Source: JAMXLO01 sp963799415 (GTDB taxonomy: Bacteria; Pseudomonadota; Alphaproteobacteria; Acetobacterales; Acetobacteraceae). From it: DNA of 64,000 nt. A program made the translations under genes and the position numbers. Location of the stretch: assembly GCA_963799415.1 (NCBI GenBank), contig CAWCXI010000022.1, positions 62,001 through 126,000 on the forward strand, given 5' to 3'. The notes beneath the pieces are model-generated. The model had not been told where the DNA came from. It ran no database searches and saw nothing but the letters and a program-made list of their open reading frames with translations. How positions within the stretch are numbered: the first letter of the stretch is position 1; every line of letters begins with the position of its first letter. Below are positions 50,871 to 61,632 of this stretch, piece after piece.

Positions 50871-51714
50871 CTAAATGAGCGGCAGCTATCTGGCTGTCTC
50901 CCTGAGCCAGCTCAGCCACCGGCTGCCACTCGCGCCAGGTCGCTAGGCGGCTCTCGTAATCGTTCTCGGCGATACCCAGCGGCGCCGTGCCGAAGAACAC
51001 CCGCAGCGGCGGGGGGTCGGCGTCGACGACGCGCATGATCGCCTCGGCCGAGGCGGCCGGGTCGCCCGGCACGTTGCTGGCGCGCCACTGCTGCTGGCGC
51101 TCGCGGAGTCCGTCGTAGGCGGGGATCGGCTCCGAGCGCTTGGCCGACGGACCGCTCCAATCGGTCGAGAAGCCGCCGGGCTCGACCAGCGTGACGTTGA
51201 TCCCGAACTCCTTGACCTCCTGGGCGAGCGCCTGACTGATCCCCTCCAGACCCCACTTGGAGGCGTGATAGATGCCGACGCTCGGGAACGCCGAGATGCC
51301 CCCGATCGAGGACACCTGGACGATGTGGCCGCTTCCTTGCTCACGCAGGAACGGCAGCGCGGCCTGCGTCACCCACAGCGCGCCGAACAGGTTGGTCTCG
51401 ATCTGGGCGCGAGCCTCCTGCTCTGAGATCTCCTCCACCATCCCGAAGTGGCCGTAGCCCGCGTTGTTGACGACGATGTCCAGGCGGCCGAAATGCTCGT
51501 GGGCCTGTTTGACGGCGCCGAACGCCGCCTCGCGGTCGGTGACATCCAAGGTCAGCGCCAGCAGCGCGTCGCCGTGCTCTGTCCTGAGGTCATCGAGCGT
51601 GCTCGTGTCACGCGCGGTGGCGGCGACCCGGTCGCCGCGCTCCAGCGCCGCCTTCGTCCACTCGCGACCGAAGCCGCGTGAGGTACCGGTGATGAACCAC
51701 GTCTTGTTAGCCAT
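50871..51714 (-). CDS. Short-chain dehydrogenase/reductase
   Basis: About 280 residues from the ATG at 51714. Classical SDR motifs: WFITGTSRGFGREWTKAALE (TGxxxGxG), VVNNAGYGHFGMVEE (NNAG), and GIYHASKWGLEGISQALAQE with the catalytic Tyr and Lys. The reading frame as given runs on past the natural end into the antisense of the next gene. A one-base deletion probably removes a TAG at 50,871-50,873, which would be the true stop. It oxidises or reduces a small carbonyl; the substrate is unknown. Confidence 0.82.
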
Positions 51715-52042
51715 GGGACGCCCCTATCCTAGTCGCGCCGCTGCGGGACCGACTGCCACCGCTGGCGAGCCCGAACGGCCGTCTGAGCCGTCCTGGGTTC
51801 CGCGGAGACTAGTTCTGTAGGGAACCTATTTTCAGTGGGTGGGTGTCGTGGCTGCCCTTTGACGAGTCGCGGAGCACAGCCGTCGTGCTTCAGCAGTTCG
51901 CCAGTGCGGCGGACATGGAAACAGGCGCACAGGCGTTCGATGCAATGGACCCGCGCGACACCCCCGGCACCCGCGCCTCCGTGGACATGTGTGAGCTGAA
52001 GCTCGATCTCACTCTGCGCACAAGCGCGACAGGCGAGGCGCT
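51715..52042. other. Non-coding spacer
   Basis: 328 bases between the start of the short-chain dehydrogenase gene and the end of the beta-propeller gene (both leftward). I see no gene, repeat or terminator. ORFs here are mirror frames with no coding character. Confidence 0.5.
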
Positions 52043-53909
52043 TCAGCGCTTCAGCAAGAAGGGTCGCGTGGTCTTGACGGCCGCGGCGCCCGTCGGTGTA
52101 AACGTGCCCTGCGCTGTCAGTTTCACTCGCTTGGCGTGCTTCAGGAGCTTCTTCCCAGCGCTCGTCAGCTTGAGCTTGAGCACCCCTGTCCCAGCCGCCG
52201 CGAAGCTGAGGTGACCGGCGGCAACGAGGATCGGCTTCGGCTTCGCGTGCCGGGCGAGCTTCGCCCCGGGTGGCAGCTCGAACCAGTCGACCGTCGCCGA
52301 ACCCGCCTCCAGAGCGCTCAGCTTGAGGGCGAAGCCGCCGTGTTTGAGCAGCGCCCGATCTTCGCCGCCTTGCCTGACGGCGCCAGCGCCGCTCCCAGGG
52401 CCGCTGCGATTTGCGGGCGGGATGATGGCAGCGCCGCCGCCTTTGATGACTTCAACCGGTGGGATCACTTTCGGTCCTTCTTTCACCGGGCCGCCGGGAG
52501 CCCCGAACACCCACACGGCGCCAAGGCCTTCATGGTCGCCGAAGCCGCCGATCAGCCCCGTCGTGCCATCTGAGGAGAGCGCCACGCCGCTGCCGAAGTC
52601 GCCTCCAGGGGGTCAGTTCGCCGTTCTGCTCGCCGCCGCCGGTCAGCTTCCCGCCCACGGGCGTCCAGCTCGGTTCGGCGCGCGTGAACGCCCAGGCCGA
52701 CCCGACTTCTTCCTTGAAGATCGCCGGGTCGTCTTCTTCGGGGCGCCGATCAACGCGGTGTTGCCGTCGGCCGACAGGGCGACCGCTGGCCCCGAAGCCG
52801 CTCGGCGGCATCGCACCCGTCGCCAGTCAGCTTGGAACCCTGCTGCGTCCATTTGAATCCCGAGCGCGTCAGCACCCAGGCGGCACCTGACCGGCGTTGT
52901 CGCCCGGGCCGCCGACGAGGGCCGTGTTGCCGTCTGCCGAGAGCGCGACGGCGGTACCAAACCCGGCGGGCGCCCGACCGCCGGTCGGCCGTCTTCTTCG
53001 CCCCCTGTCTCAGATATTCGAAGCCTTCGGTTCCTTCCGGCGTTTTCTGATAGACCCAGACCGAGCCCTGGCCGTCTCGGGGCGCCCCGACCAGGATCGT
53101 GTCGCCGTTGCCCGATATCGCCACGCTGGCGCCGAAATACCCGGGTTCACCTTTGCTCTCTTCTTCTCGTTTGATGCAGATGCCCGGCGGGAATTCGCGT
53201 TCTTCGCAGCTGTCCAGCCCCTCTCTGAGCGACCAGACGGCCCCCGACCGCTTGAACACCCACGCGACACCCTTCTTCTTCGTCGCGCGGGACCGCCGAC
53301 GACGGCTGTGTTGCCGTCTTCGGAAATGGCCACGCTGAGCCGAATTCATCACCGGCGCCGCTCGGTCCGGCTTCGAGCTTCTGGGTTTCCGCCCAGCTCG
53401 CTCCGGTGCGGGTGAAGACTCGTACCGAGCCGAGCTTGGCTGCCGCGAAATTTGTCGCCCGGGGCGCCGATGAATGCGGTGTTCCCGTCTCCTGACAGGG
53501 CCACGCTGACGCCGAAGCCGCCTTTAGCGCTCTCTCCGGCGGCAGTCAGCTTCGGGCCCTGTTGCGCTCCAGGCAGAGCTCGAGCGGGTGAAGACCCAGG
53601 CGGCTCCAAGCTTCCCCGCCGTCGCCCGGTCCTCCGACCAGCGCCGTGTTGCCATCGGCCGACACCGCCACACTCCAGCCGGCCAGCCGCTTGCTCCGAC
53701 TCTTCGCCGACGGTGAGCTTTTCGCCCTGCTGGACCAATGTGACCGGGGCGGCACCGGCATTGGCCGCAAGGGTCGCCGGGCCTGCCATTGCGCTCGCAA
53801 GTGCCATCGTCGCGATCGCGCGCCGCGCCCTGAGGACTCTCGAGTGCCTCGATCCCTCACCGACCAACGGCTGGAACGTGGCCCCCGTGTGGGCCGACGA
53901 CGTGGGCAT
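52043..53909 (-). CDS. Secreted FG-GAP/beta-propeller repeat protein, multiply frameshifted
   Basis: Fragments in several frames form one protein. A signal peptide (AIATMALASAMAGPATLAAN) is followed by a motif repeated about seven times, such as ALSADGNTALIGAP, ALSGDGNTAFIGAPGDK and SEDGNTAVVGGPARR. These are FG-GAP-like blades separated by WTQQGSKLTGDG-type segments. The C-terminus (FALKLSALEAGSATVDWFEL, then LKLTSAGKKLLKHAKRVKL) is a small extracytoplasmic domain often seen in Solirubrobacterales. About six or more frame changes are needed. The start ATG is at 53,909. Confidence 0.7.
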
Positions 53910-54299
53910 TGCGGCTCCCCCAGTTCGACTGCTCGGATCGCACCACCCTACACGAGCATCTCGGGTGCGCACCCCGCTTGGACACATCGGCGGTCCGGCG
54001 GTCTGTTATTTGTCCGATCTGGGGTCTGCGTGACGAGTTCGGCCGAAGCCGACGTGCGGCATTTCAGTCACCGCGACCGGGCGTTCCCACCGCGTCCCAG
54101 CACGCGGGGCTTGCCGGCGTGCGCTTCGAGCACGCAACTCTTCGCGGTAGTGGGTTGCCTGATCGATCTCGCCCGCCACGGGCGCACTGAACCCGAAGGT
54201 TTCTCGTGGGGTGAGGTTCGCTTGGGTCCGTTCAGGAGCCGGAAATCGCGAAATTGGTACGGAACCGAGTGTCGGTGACTCGGCCGGCCAAACAAAAAA
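53910..54299. other. Non-coding spacer
   Basis: About 390 bases upstream of the propeller gene show no coding frame with recognisable content. The end carries repeated ttggtac words (54,254 and 54,440). A promoter for the propeller gene may lie here, but no consensus is clear. Confidence 0.45.
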
Positions 54300-54315
54300 C
54301 CCAGCCTGAGCTGGG
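54300..54315. terminator. Bidirectional hairpin terminator
   Basis: A 6-bp stem (cccagc/gctggg) with a CTGA loop, followed by CTTTT on the plus strand and by TTTTTTG on the minus strand. It lies directly after the 3' end of the tRNA-like fragment on the minus strand, as is usual for tRNA transcription units. Confidence 0.8.
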
Positions 54316-54324
54316 CTTTTCGCA

Positions 54325-54365
<41 letters not shown>

Positions 54366-54488
54366 CACCATCTACTCGAATCGGCTCAGGTAGTTCGGCT
54401 CTAGAGAGCCAAATCAGGCTTTGACGAGTTCGGGCAGATTGGTACGGACTTGGTACGAAGCTACTGCCGGCGGGACAGCGCCGCGGGC

Positions 54489-56535
54489 TCAGGAGTGTCC
54501 GAAACGGATGTCGGGGAGCACCCGCCGCGCCCAGCGCGGCAGATACCAGGCTCGGCGACCCATCAGACGCAGGAGCACCGGTAGCAGCAGGAGGCGGATC
54601 AGCGCAGCGTCCAGCAGCACCGCGACGCCGAGGATGACCCCCATCTCCTTCGGCGGCAGCGGCCCCGAGAGCGCGAACGTGAAGAAGACGGCAACCATCA
54701 CCGCGGCGGCGGCGAAGATCACCCGCCCAGAGTGGGCGACCCCGCCGATCATCGCCTCCTTGGCGTCCCGGTGCGATCCCAGTGCTCCTTCGCCGAGGAC
54801 AGCAGGAACATCGTGTAGTCCATCGAGATGGCGAAGATCATCGCGAAGAAGAAGACCGGACCCCATGCGTCGAGGAAGCCCTGAGACTGAAAGCCGAGCA
54901 GCGAGTGCAGAGCACCGTCCTGGAAGATCCACTTGGCCACGCCAAAGGCCGCGCCTGTCGCCAACAGGTTCGTGAGCACCCCGGCGGCGGCGAGCAGCGG
55001 CGCCTGCAGGGCGAACAGCAGGAGCAGGAAGCCGAGACCGAGCACGACCCCGATGACAATCGGCGTCTTCGCCGAGAGCACGTGCTGGAGGTCGTGGTTT
55101 TCCGCCGCCGCACCACCCAGGACAGTCCCGCGCGGGACGGCCGACCGAAGCCGCTCGATCGTCGCGCCGACCGCGGGGTTGGAAGGATCCTGGCGCGGGA
55201 TCGCCGTCACGAGTGCGAGACCGCCGGTACCGGACTGGGCCGGAAGCACCGCCGCGATGCCGGGGTCGCGCTTGGCCGTCCGCGCGACGGCTGCGGCCTG
55301 GGCCGACTTCGTGACGAGCTGCAGCGGGCCGGTCGCGCCGGGCCCCATCGCCGCCTGCACCTGGCCGTAGCCGACACGCGAAGAGTCGTTCGCCGGCACG
55401 ACCCTGATCGAGGGCATCGAGGTCTTCAGCGAGAGCACCGGCACGGCCAGGCCGACGAGCGACACGACCGCGAGCAGGCCGTAGACGGAGAGGACGTCGC
55501 CACAGGCGCCGGCCCCAGGCGGCGAAGCGCGCGGAGCGATGCTCGCCCGAATGCGCCCATGGAAGCGACAGCCTGTCGACCCTCGGGCCGAGGCGCGCGA
55601 GCACCGCGGGCAGCAAGGTGAGCGTGGCGGCGAGCACGAAGATGACAGCGAGCATGATTCCCAGGCTCATGCTGCGAAACGCGGGGCTGGGCACGAGCAT
55701 CACGGCCGTGAGCGAGATCAACACGGTGAGGCCGCTGAACAGCACGGCCTTGCCGGCGGTGTCCATCGTGACCGCGGTCGCCTCGACCGGGTCGAGTTTC
55801 GACCCGAACAGCGCGCCGCGGAACCGCATCACGATGAACAGCGCGTAGTCGATGCCCAGCGCCAGCGCGAACATCAGCGCGAAGTTCATCGCCCAGATTG
55901 AGATCGGGATCACCAGCGCGCCGAGATACAGGGCACCGGCGGCCGCCAGCAGGCCGAGCATCGTGAGCATCAGCGGAAGGCCCGCCGCGACGAGGGAGCC
56001 GAACGCGAGCAGCATGATGCCGAGCGTCACCGGCCAGGAGATGACCTCGGATTTCAGCATCGCCGAACGGTTGGCGTGTTGAAGTCCGCCCACATGCCCG
56101 CCGCACCGGTCAGGCTCACCCGCACCGCGGGGTGGAGAGCGCGTGCAGCGTTCCTTTGAGGGTGTCTGCGGCAGCGACCATCGGTTCGGTTCGCGCGCCG
56201 CGCCGGCCTGTACGACGGCAGTGTGCCCGTCGGGCGAGATCGACACGCCCGGCGTGGGTGCGAGCACCGTGCGCACGGCTCCGTCGGCACGCAGCGTCTG
56301 CTCCACGCGCGCCAGGACGAGCCTGAAATTCGGAGCTGGCGACCGTCTGCGTGGGCGAGTGGAGGACGGTCATCAAACCGTAGCTCCCGAGGCCGGCGAA
56401 ATGACGCTGGATGAGTTCTCGTGCCTGTGTCGACTGTGACCCGCTCGCTTCCCATCCGGCACCCGACAGCGCCTTCTCGACACGCGGAGCGAAGAACCCG
56501 AGCACGAGTGCGATTACGAGCCACCCGATCAGCAC
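54489..56535 (-). CDS. MMPL/RND-family transporter, frameshifted and cut at its N-terminus by join 2
   Basis: Four overlapping frames give one membrane protein. The N-terminal piece is MLIGWLVIALVLGFFAPRVE, beginning inside a first transmembrane segment. The middle has GALYLGALVIPISIWAMNFALM and MFALALGIDYALFIVMRFRG. The C-terminus has FFFAMIFAISMDYTMFLLSS, GVILGVAVLLDAALIRLLLL and RRVLPDIRFGHS. The paired ..GIDYALF / SMDYTMF motifs in TM4/TM10 are the MMPL proton-relay aspartates. It exports lipids or toxic compounds. At least four indels occur. Confidence 0.75.
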
Positions 56536-56545
56536 CTGGTGAACT
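56530..56545. other. Chimeric join 2: actinobacterial to betaproteobacterial sequence
   Basis: Left of this point the MMPL transporter (minus strand) loses its first residues. Right of it an HsdR restriction subunit (plus strand) begins in mid-domain, at GELGEQHLRDFQDNEKTIPT. The two genes face away from each other and are both broken at the same base. No repeat, tRNA or transposase sits here. Confidence 0.7.
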
Positions 56546-57513
56546 GGGCGAGCAGCACCTGCGCGACTTCCAGGACAACGAGAAGACGATCCCGACGATT
56601 CTGACGACCTCGCAGAAGCTCTCGACTGGCGTGGACGCCCGCAACATCCGCAACATCGTCTTGATGCGCCCGATCAACTCGATGATCGAGTTCAAGCAGA
56701 TCATCGGACGCGGCACGCGGCTCTACGACGGCAAGGACTACTTCACGATCTACGACTTCGTGAAGGCGCACCACCACTTCAGCGATCCGGAATGGGACGG
56801 CGAGCCGCTAGAGCCGGAGCCGAAGCGGCACCTGCGCGTGCCCGAGCCACCGCCGGACCGGACGCCTGCGAGCCGCCAGAGCCTGCGGACGCGAGCCGGT
56901 GCCCGCGCCGGCAGAAGATCAAGGTGAAGCTCGCCGACGGCAAGGCGCGCACCATTCAGCACATGATGGTGCACGACGTTCTGGCATCCGGACGGCACGC
57001 CGATGTCCGCGCAGCAGTTCATGGAAATGCTGTTCGGCAAGCTGCCGGAGTTCTTCAAGGACGAGGCCGAACTGCGCGCGCTCTGGAGCGCGCCGGATAC
57101 GCGCAAGAAGCTTCTGCAGGGACTCGCCGAGAAGGGCTTCGGCCATGAGCAACTGGCCGAGATGCAGAAGATCATCGATGCCGAGAAGAGCGACCTGTTC
57201 GACGTGTTGGCGCATGTCGCCTATGCCCTACCGCCGCTGCACTCGCGAGGAACGCGCCGCACAGGCGCAAGAGTCGAGATCAGCACCGCATTTCAACAGC
57301 AAGCAGCAGGCCTTCCTGGATTTCGTGCTGTCGCATTACGTGCGTGTCGGCGTGGAGGAACTCGACCAGGAGAAGCTGACGCCGTTGCTGCGCCTGAAGT
57401 ATCACGAACTCCATCGCCGATGCCGTGGCCGACCTCGGGCGCACCCGAGAAGATCGGGCAGATTTTCGCGGGCTTCCAGAAGTATCCTCTACGAACCGCG
57501 CGCGACGGCCTGA
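56540..57513 (+). CDS. hsdR: Type I restriction enzyme R subunit (HsdR), C-terminal part, frameshifted
   Basis: Starts within the second helicase domain: EQHLRDFQDNEKTIPTILTT, SQKLSTGVDARNIRNIVLMR, and PINSMIEFKQIIGRGTRLYD. An EcoEI-type C-terminal domain follows: KIKVKLADGKARTIQHMMVH, AQQFMEMLFGKLPEFFKDEAEL, FNSKQQAFLDFVLSHYVRVG and IGQIFAGFQK near the end. At least three frame changes are needed and the stop is at 57,513. The motor and nuclease domains are outside, lost at join 2. It belongs with the argF side of the contig. Confidence 0.8.
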
Positions 57514-57522
57514 GATACCGAA

Positions 57523-58440
57523 CTAGCCCTCGACCTTCCCGAGCAGCAGGTACTCCATCAGCGCCTTCTGCACGTGCAGGCGGTTCTCGGCCTGCTCCCA
57601 CACGACGCTCTGCGGGCCGTCGACGCACTTCGGCGGAGACTTCCTCGCCGCGGTGCGCCGGCAGGCAGTGCATGAAGATCGCGTCGGGCGGCGCGTGCGC
57701 CATCATCTTCGTATCGACCATGAAGCCGGCGAAGGCCTTGTCGCGCGCGCCGCCTCGGCCTCGAAGCCCATGCTGGTCCACACGTCGGTGTTCACGGCAT
57801 GCGCGCCCTCGCAGGCCTTCGCGGGATCGGCGAAGATCTCCACGCGGCTCGCGGTCGAGTCCCGCGAGGCGCGCGTGCTCGACCGCCGTAGCCCGGCGGG
57901 CGTGGCGATGTTCAGCTTGAAGTCGAACAGCCTCGCCGCCTGGATCCAGGTGTTGCACATGTTGTTGCCGTCGCCGATCCACGCGACCGTCTTGCCCGCG
58001 ATCGGGCCGCGGTGCTCCATGTAGGTGTAGATGTCCGCGAGCACCTGGCACGGATGGTATTCGTTGGTGAGGCCGTTGATCACCGGCACGCGCGAGTGCG
58101 CTGCGAAGCGCTCGATGATCGAGTGCTCGAAGGTGCGGATCATCACGATGTCGACCATGCGCGAGATCACGCGCGCCACGTCCTCGATGGGTTCGCCGCG
58201 CCCGAGCTGGGTCTCGCCGGTGTTGAGCACGATCGAGGATCCGCCCAGCTGGTGGATGCCGGCCTCGAACGAGACGCGCGTGCGGGTCGAGGTCTTCTCG
58301 AACACCATCGCGAGCATGCGGTCGGCGAGCGGCTGGTAGGCGACGTAGTTCTTGAACCGCTCCTTGATGAGCTTGGTGCGCGCGAAGAGGTGCTCGAGCT
58401 CGCCGCGCTCGAGGTCGCGGAACTGCAGGAAATGCTTCAC
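57523..58440 (-). CDS. argF: Ornithine carbamoyltransferase, frameshifted
   Basis: Transfers a carbamoyl group to ornithine in arginine synthesis. The start is GTG 58440, with GTGA overlapping the stop of argD, so argD and argF are translationally coupled. Family motifs: LAMVFEKTSTRTRVSFEAGI (carbamoyl phosphate binding), NTGETQLGRGEPIEDVARVI, GLTNEYHPCQVLADIYTYME, and FMHCLPAHRGEEVSAEV. The C-terminus (RLHVQKALMEYLLLGKVEG) ends at 57,523. About three frame changes are needed, one near 57,720, and a length of about 305 residues is then normal. Confidence 0.88.
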
Positions 58441-59640
58441 GCGCCGCGGCCGCGGCCGGCGCCTCGGCGAGGAACGCCTTCACGATCGGGGCGAGGATCG
58501 CGACCAGCTGGCGCGCCTCGTCTTCGCGGATGATGAGCGGCGGCAGCAGGCGCATCGACCTTGTCGGCGGTCACGTTGGCCACGAGGCCCGCGTCGAGCG
58601 CGCGGCGAACGATGTCGCCGCAGGGACGGTCGAGCTCGATGCCGAGCATGAGGCCCATGCCGCGGATTTCCTTCACGCCCGCGACGCCCGCGAAAGCTCG
58701 CGCGCAAGGCCGCTCTTGATGATCTCGCCCGCCTTCGCCGCGTTCGCGAGGAGGCCTTCCTTCTCGATCACTTCCAGCGTCGTGATCGCCGCGACCGACA
58801 CCAGCGGCCCGCCTCCGAACGTGGTCCCGTGGTTGCCCGGCTTGAACACCTTCGCGGCCACGCCGCGCGCGAGGCATGCGCCGATGGGCACGCCGGAGCC
58901 CAGGCCCTTTGCAAGCGGCATCACGTCGGGAACGATTCCGGACCACTGGTGCGCGAACCACTTGCCGGTGCGCCCGATGCCGCTTTGCACCTCGTCGATC
59001 ATGAGGAGCCACTCGCGCTGGTCGCAAAGCTCGCGAACCTTGCGCAGGTAGGCGGCGTCGGCGACGTGGATGCCGCCTTCGCCCTGCAGCACTTCCATCA
59101 GCACCGCGACGACCGACGCGTTGTCGCGCCAGGCGCTCCATGGCGGCGATGTCGTTGTACGGCACGCGCAGGAACCCGCCCATGAGCGGCTCGAAGCCGG
59201 CCTGGGCCTTGCGCGATCCCGTGGCCGAGAGTGTAGCGAGCGTGCGGCCGTGCCACGCTTTCTCCATCACGATGATGTTGGGGTTCTCGACGCCGCGCTG
59301 GTGGCCGTGCAGGCGCGCGAGCTTGATCGCGGCTTCGTTGGCTTCGGCTCCGGAATTGCAGAAGAAGGCGTTGTCCATCCCGGCGATCGCGCAGACCTTC
59401 GCCGCGGCGCGCTCCTGCTCGGGCACCTGGAAGAGGTTGGACGTATGGATGAGCTTGCCGACCTGCTCGCGCAAGCGCCTGCGTGAGGACCGGATGGTTG
59501 TGCCCCAGGCCATTTACCGCGATGCCGGCGAGGCCGTCGAGGTAGCGCTTGCCCTGCGTATCCCACAGCCACGCGCCTTCGCCGCGCGCGAAGGCCACGG
59601 GTTGCGGGGAGTAGGTCTGCATCAGGTGCGTCGCGCTCAT
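58437..59640 (-). CDS. argD: Acetylornithine/succinyl-diaminopimelate aminotransferase, frameshifted
   Basis: Class III PLP aminotransferase of arginine synthesis (about 400 residues). Readable pieces in order: MSATHLMQTYSPQPVAFARG, DNAFFCNSGAEANEAAIKLA (PLP phosphate site), EKAWHGRTLATLSATGSRKA, LLMIDEVQSGIGRTGKWFAH (PLP Asp), SVAAITTLEVIEKEGLLANA and MGLMLGIELDRPCGDIV. The Schiff-base Lys lies in PDVMPLAKGLGSGVPIGACL. At least four frame changes are needed. The TGA overlaps argF. Confidence 0.85.
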
Positions 59641-59661
59641 GTGCGGTCTCCCAAATGAAAC

Positions 59662-59680
59662 GGCGGCCCGAAAGGCCGCC
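59662..59680 (-). terminator. Rho-independent terminator after rpsT
   Basis: A 7-bp stem (ggcggcc/ggccgcc) with a 5-base loop, followed on the minus strand by GTTTCATTTG. It lies 23 bases after the rpsT stop and just before argD, so rpsT is a separate unit. Confidence 0.75.
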
Positions 59681-59702
59681 GCCGGCCGGGTGAAGACTTC
59701 GA

Positions 59703-59978
59703 TCAGGTGCGGGCGGTCCCCATGGCCTTCACCTGGGCCGCGAGGCGGCTCTTGTGACGAGCGGCCTTGTTCTTGTGGATGATGCGCTTGTCCGCGATCG
59801 AGTCGATGACAGATTGCTCCTGCTTGAGCGCGGCGCGCGCGGCAGCCGCATCGCCGGCGGCGATGGCCTTCTGCACCTTCTTGATGGCGCTACGCAGCTT
59901 CGTGCGCAGGCCGACGTTGGCCGCGCGTTGCTTGATGGATTTCTTGGCGCGCTTTGCGGCCTGCTTTGTGTTTGCCAT
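59703..59978 (-). CDS. rpsT: 30S ribosomal protein S20
   Basis: 91 residues from the ATG at 59978: MANTKQAAKRAKKSIKQRAA, VGLRTKLRSAIKKVQKAIAAG, and IADKRIIHKNKAARHKSRLA. The basic, helical pattern and the HKNKAARHKSRL motif are typical of S20. It is one of the few intact genes in the right part of the window. The divergent neighbour is murJ, an arrangement common in Betaproteobacteria. Confidence 0.95.
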   Translation of the reverse strand: MANTKQAAKRAKKSIKQRAANVGLRTKLRSAIKKVQKAIAAGDAAAARAALKQEQSVIDSIADKRIIHKNKAARHKSRLAAQVKAMGTART

Positions 59979-60092
59979 TTCGAGTCGCTTTGGTCGGAGT
60001 CTTGGGATCGGAAAAGAGCCTGATATCATACACCACTTGTCCATACAAAACAAAGCCCTAGATCGCGCGCCGGAGAGCGTGCGCCCGCCGCC

Positions 60093-61628
60093 GTGAACCT
60101 GCTCGGCGCAGCCGCTTCGGTGAGCGCGATGACGCTCGCTTCGCGCATCACGGGCTTCGCGCGCGACACGTTGCTCGCGATCTTCTTCGGCGCGGGCTAC
60201 ACGATGGACGCGTTCGTCGTCGCGTTCCGGATTCCCAACCTGCTGCGAAGGCTTTTCGCCGAGGGAGCGTTCTCGCAGGCGTTCGTCCCGGTGCTCGGCG
60301 AATATCGAAACGCGCCGCGGCGACGAAGCGACGCGCGAGCTCGCGGGCAAGGTGCTCGCGGTGCTCGCTGCGGCGCTCTTCGTCGTCACGCGTGATCGGC
60401 GTGCTCGCCGCGCCCGCCGTCGTCTACCTCTCAGCGCGTCGGGTTTCGCCGCCGAGCCCGGACAAGTTTTCGTTCACCGTCGCGATGGTGCGGATCTGCT
60501 TTCCGTACATCCTCTTCGTCTCGCTCGTGTCGTTCTCCGCGGGACTGCTCAATACCTACGGGTCGTTCAAGGCCCCCGCGTTCACGCCGGTGCTGCTGAA
60601 CGTCTCGTTCATCGCGTGCGCGATCTGGCTCGCCCCGCACCTGGACAAACCCGTCGTCGCGCTCGCGTGGGCCGTCCTCTTCGGCGGCATCGCGCAGCTC
60701 CTTTTCCAGGTTCCGTTCCTGCGGCGCATCGGCATGTGGCCCCGCATCGTGTGGGCGCCGCGCGACGAGGGCGTGATGCGCATCGTGAAGCTCATGGCGC
60801 CCGCGGCGCTCGGGGTCTCGGTCGCGCAACTGAGCCTGCTCATCAATACGCAGATCGCATCGCATCTGGGCGACGGGCCCGTGTCGTGGCTCTACTACGC
60901 CGACCGCTTGATGGAGTTCCCTTCGGCGATGCTCGGCGTCGCGCTGGGTACGGTGATCCTGCCGTCGCTCGTGCGCCACCACGCCGCCAGCGATCCCGCG
61001 GCCTACTCGCGCCTGCTCGACTGGGGGCTGCGCGTGACGCTCGTGCTGGCCCTTCCCGCCGCGGTCGCGCTGGGGCTCCTCGCGGTCCCGCTCATCTCCA
61101 CGCTTTTCTGGCACGGGGAGTTCCTGCGCCACGACGTGATGATGACCCGCAGCGCGCTCATCGCCTACGCCGTAGGCCTCGCCGGGATCATCCTCGTGAA
61201 GATCCTCGCGCCCGGCTTCTATGCGAAGCAGGACATCCGCACGCCGGTGAAAGTAGCCGTGGCCACACTCATCGTGACGCAGCTGCTCAACTCCGCGTTC
61301 GTTCCGTGGATCGGCCACGCGGGCCTCGCGCTCTCGATCTCGCTGGGCGCCTGCTTCAACGCGGGCTGGCTCTGGTGGCTCATGCGGCGCTCGGGGTTTA
61401 CCGCCCCGAGCCGGGCTGGGCGGCGTTCCTGCTCAAGGTCGCCATCGCTCTCATCTCATGGGCGGCGCGCTCTGGTACTCCATGGGCAGCGAGTCGTCGT
61501 GGTTCGAGCTCGCGTCGGCGGCGCGCGCGGGCAAGCTTGCCCTCGTCATCGTCGCGGGCAGCGTCGCGTATTTCGCGTCGCTCGCCGCGATGGGCTTTCG
61601 CCCGCGCGATTTCTCGCGCCACGAGTGA
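60093..61628 (+). CDS. murJ: Lipid II flippase MurJ (MviN), frameshifted
   Basis: Integral membrane lipid II flippase (about 510 residues). Readable pieces: NLLGAAASVSAMTLASRITG, FARDTLLAIFFGAGYTMDAF, AFRIPNLLRRLFAEGAFSQAF, and the long middle piece from VVYLSARRVSPPSPDKFSFT to YYADRLMEFPSAMLGVALGT, with 14 expected helices. The C-terminal part, in another frame, ends AMGFRPRDFSRHE at 61,628. Frame changes lie near 60,320, 60,390 and 61,410. The GTG start at 60093 matches homologues. Confidence 0.87.
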
Positions 61629-61632
61629 GACC

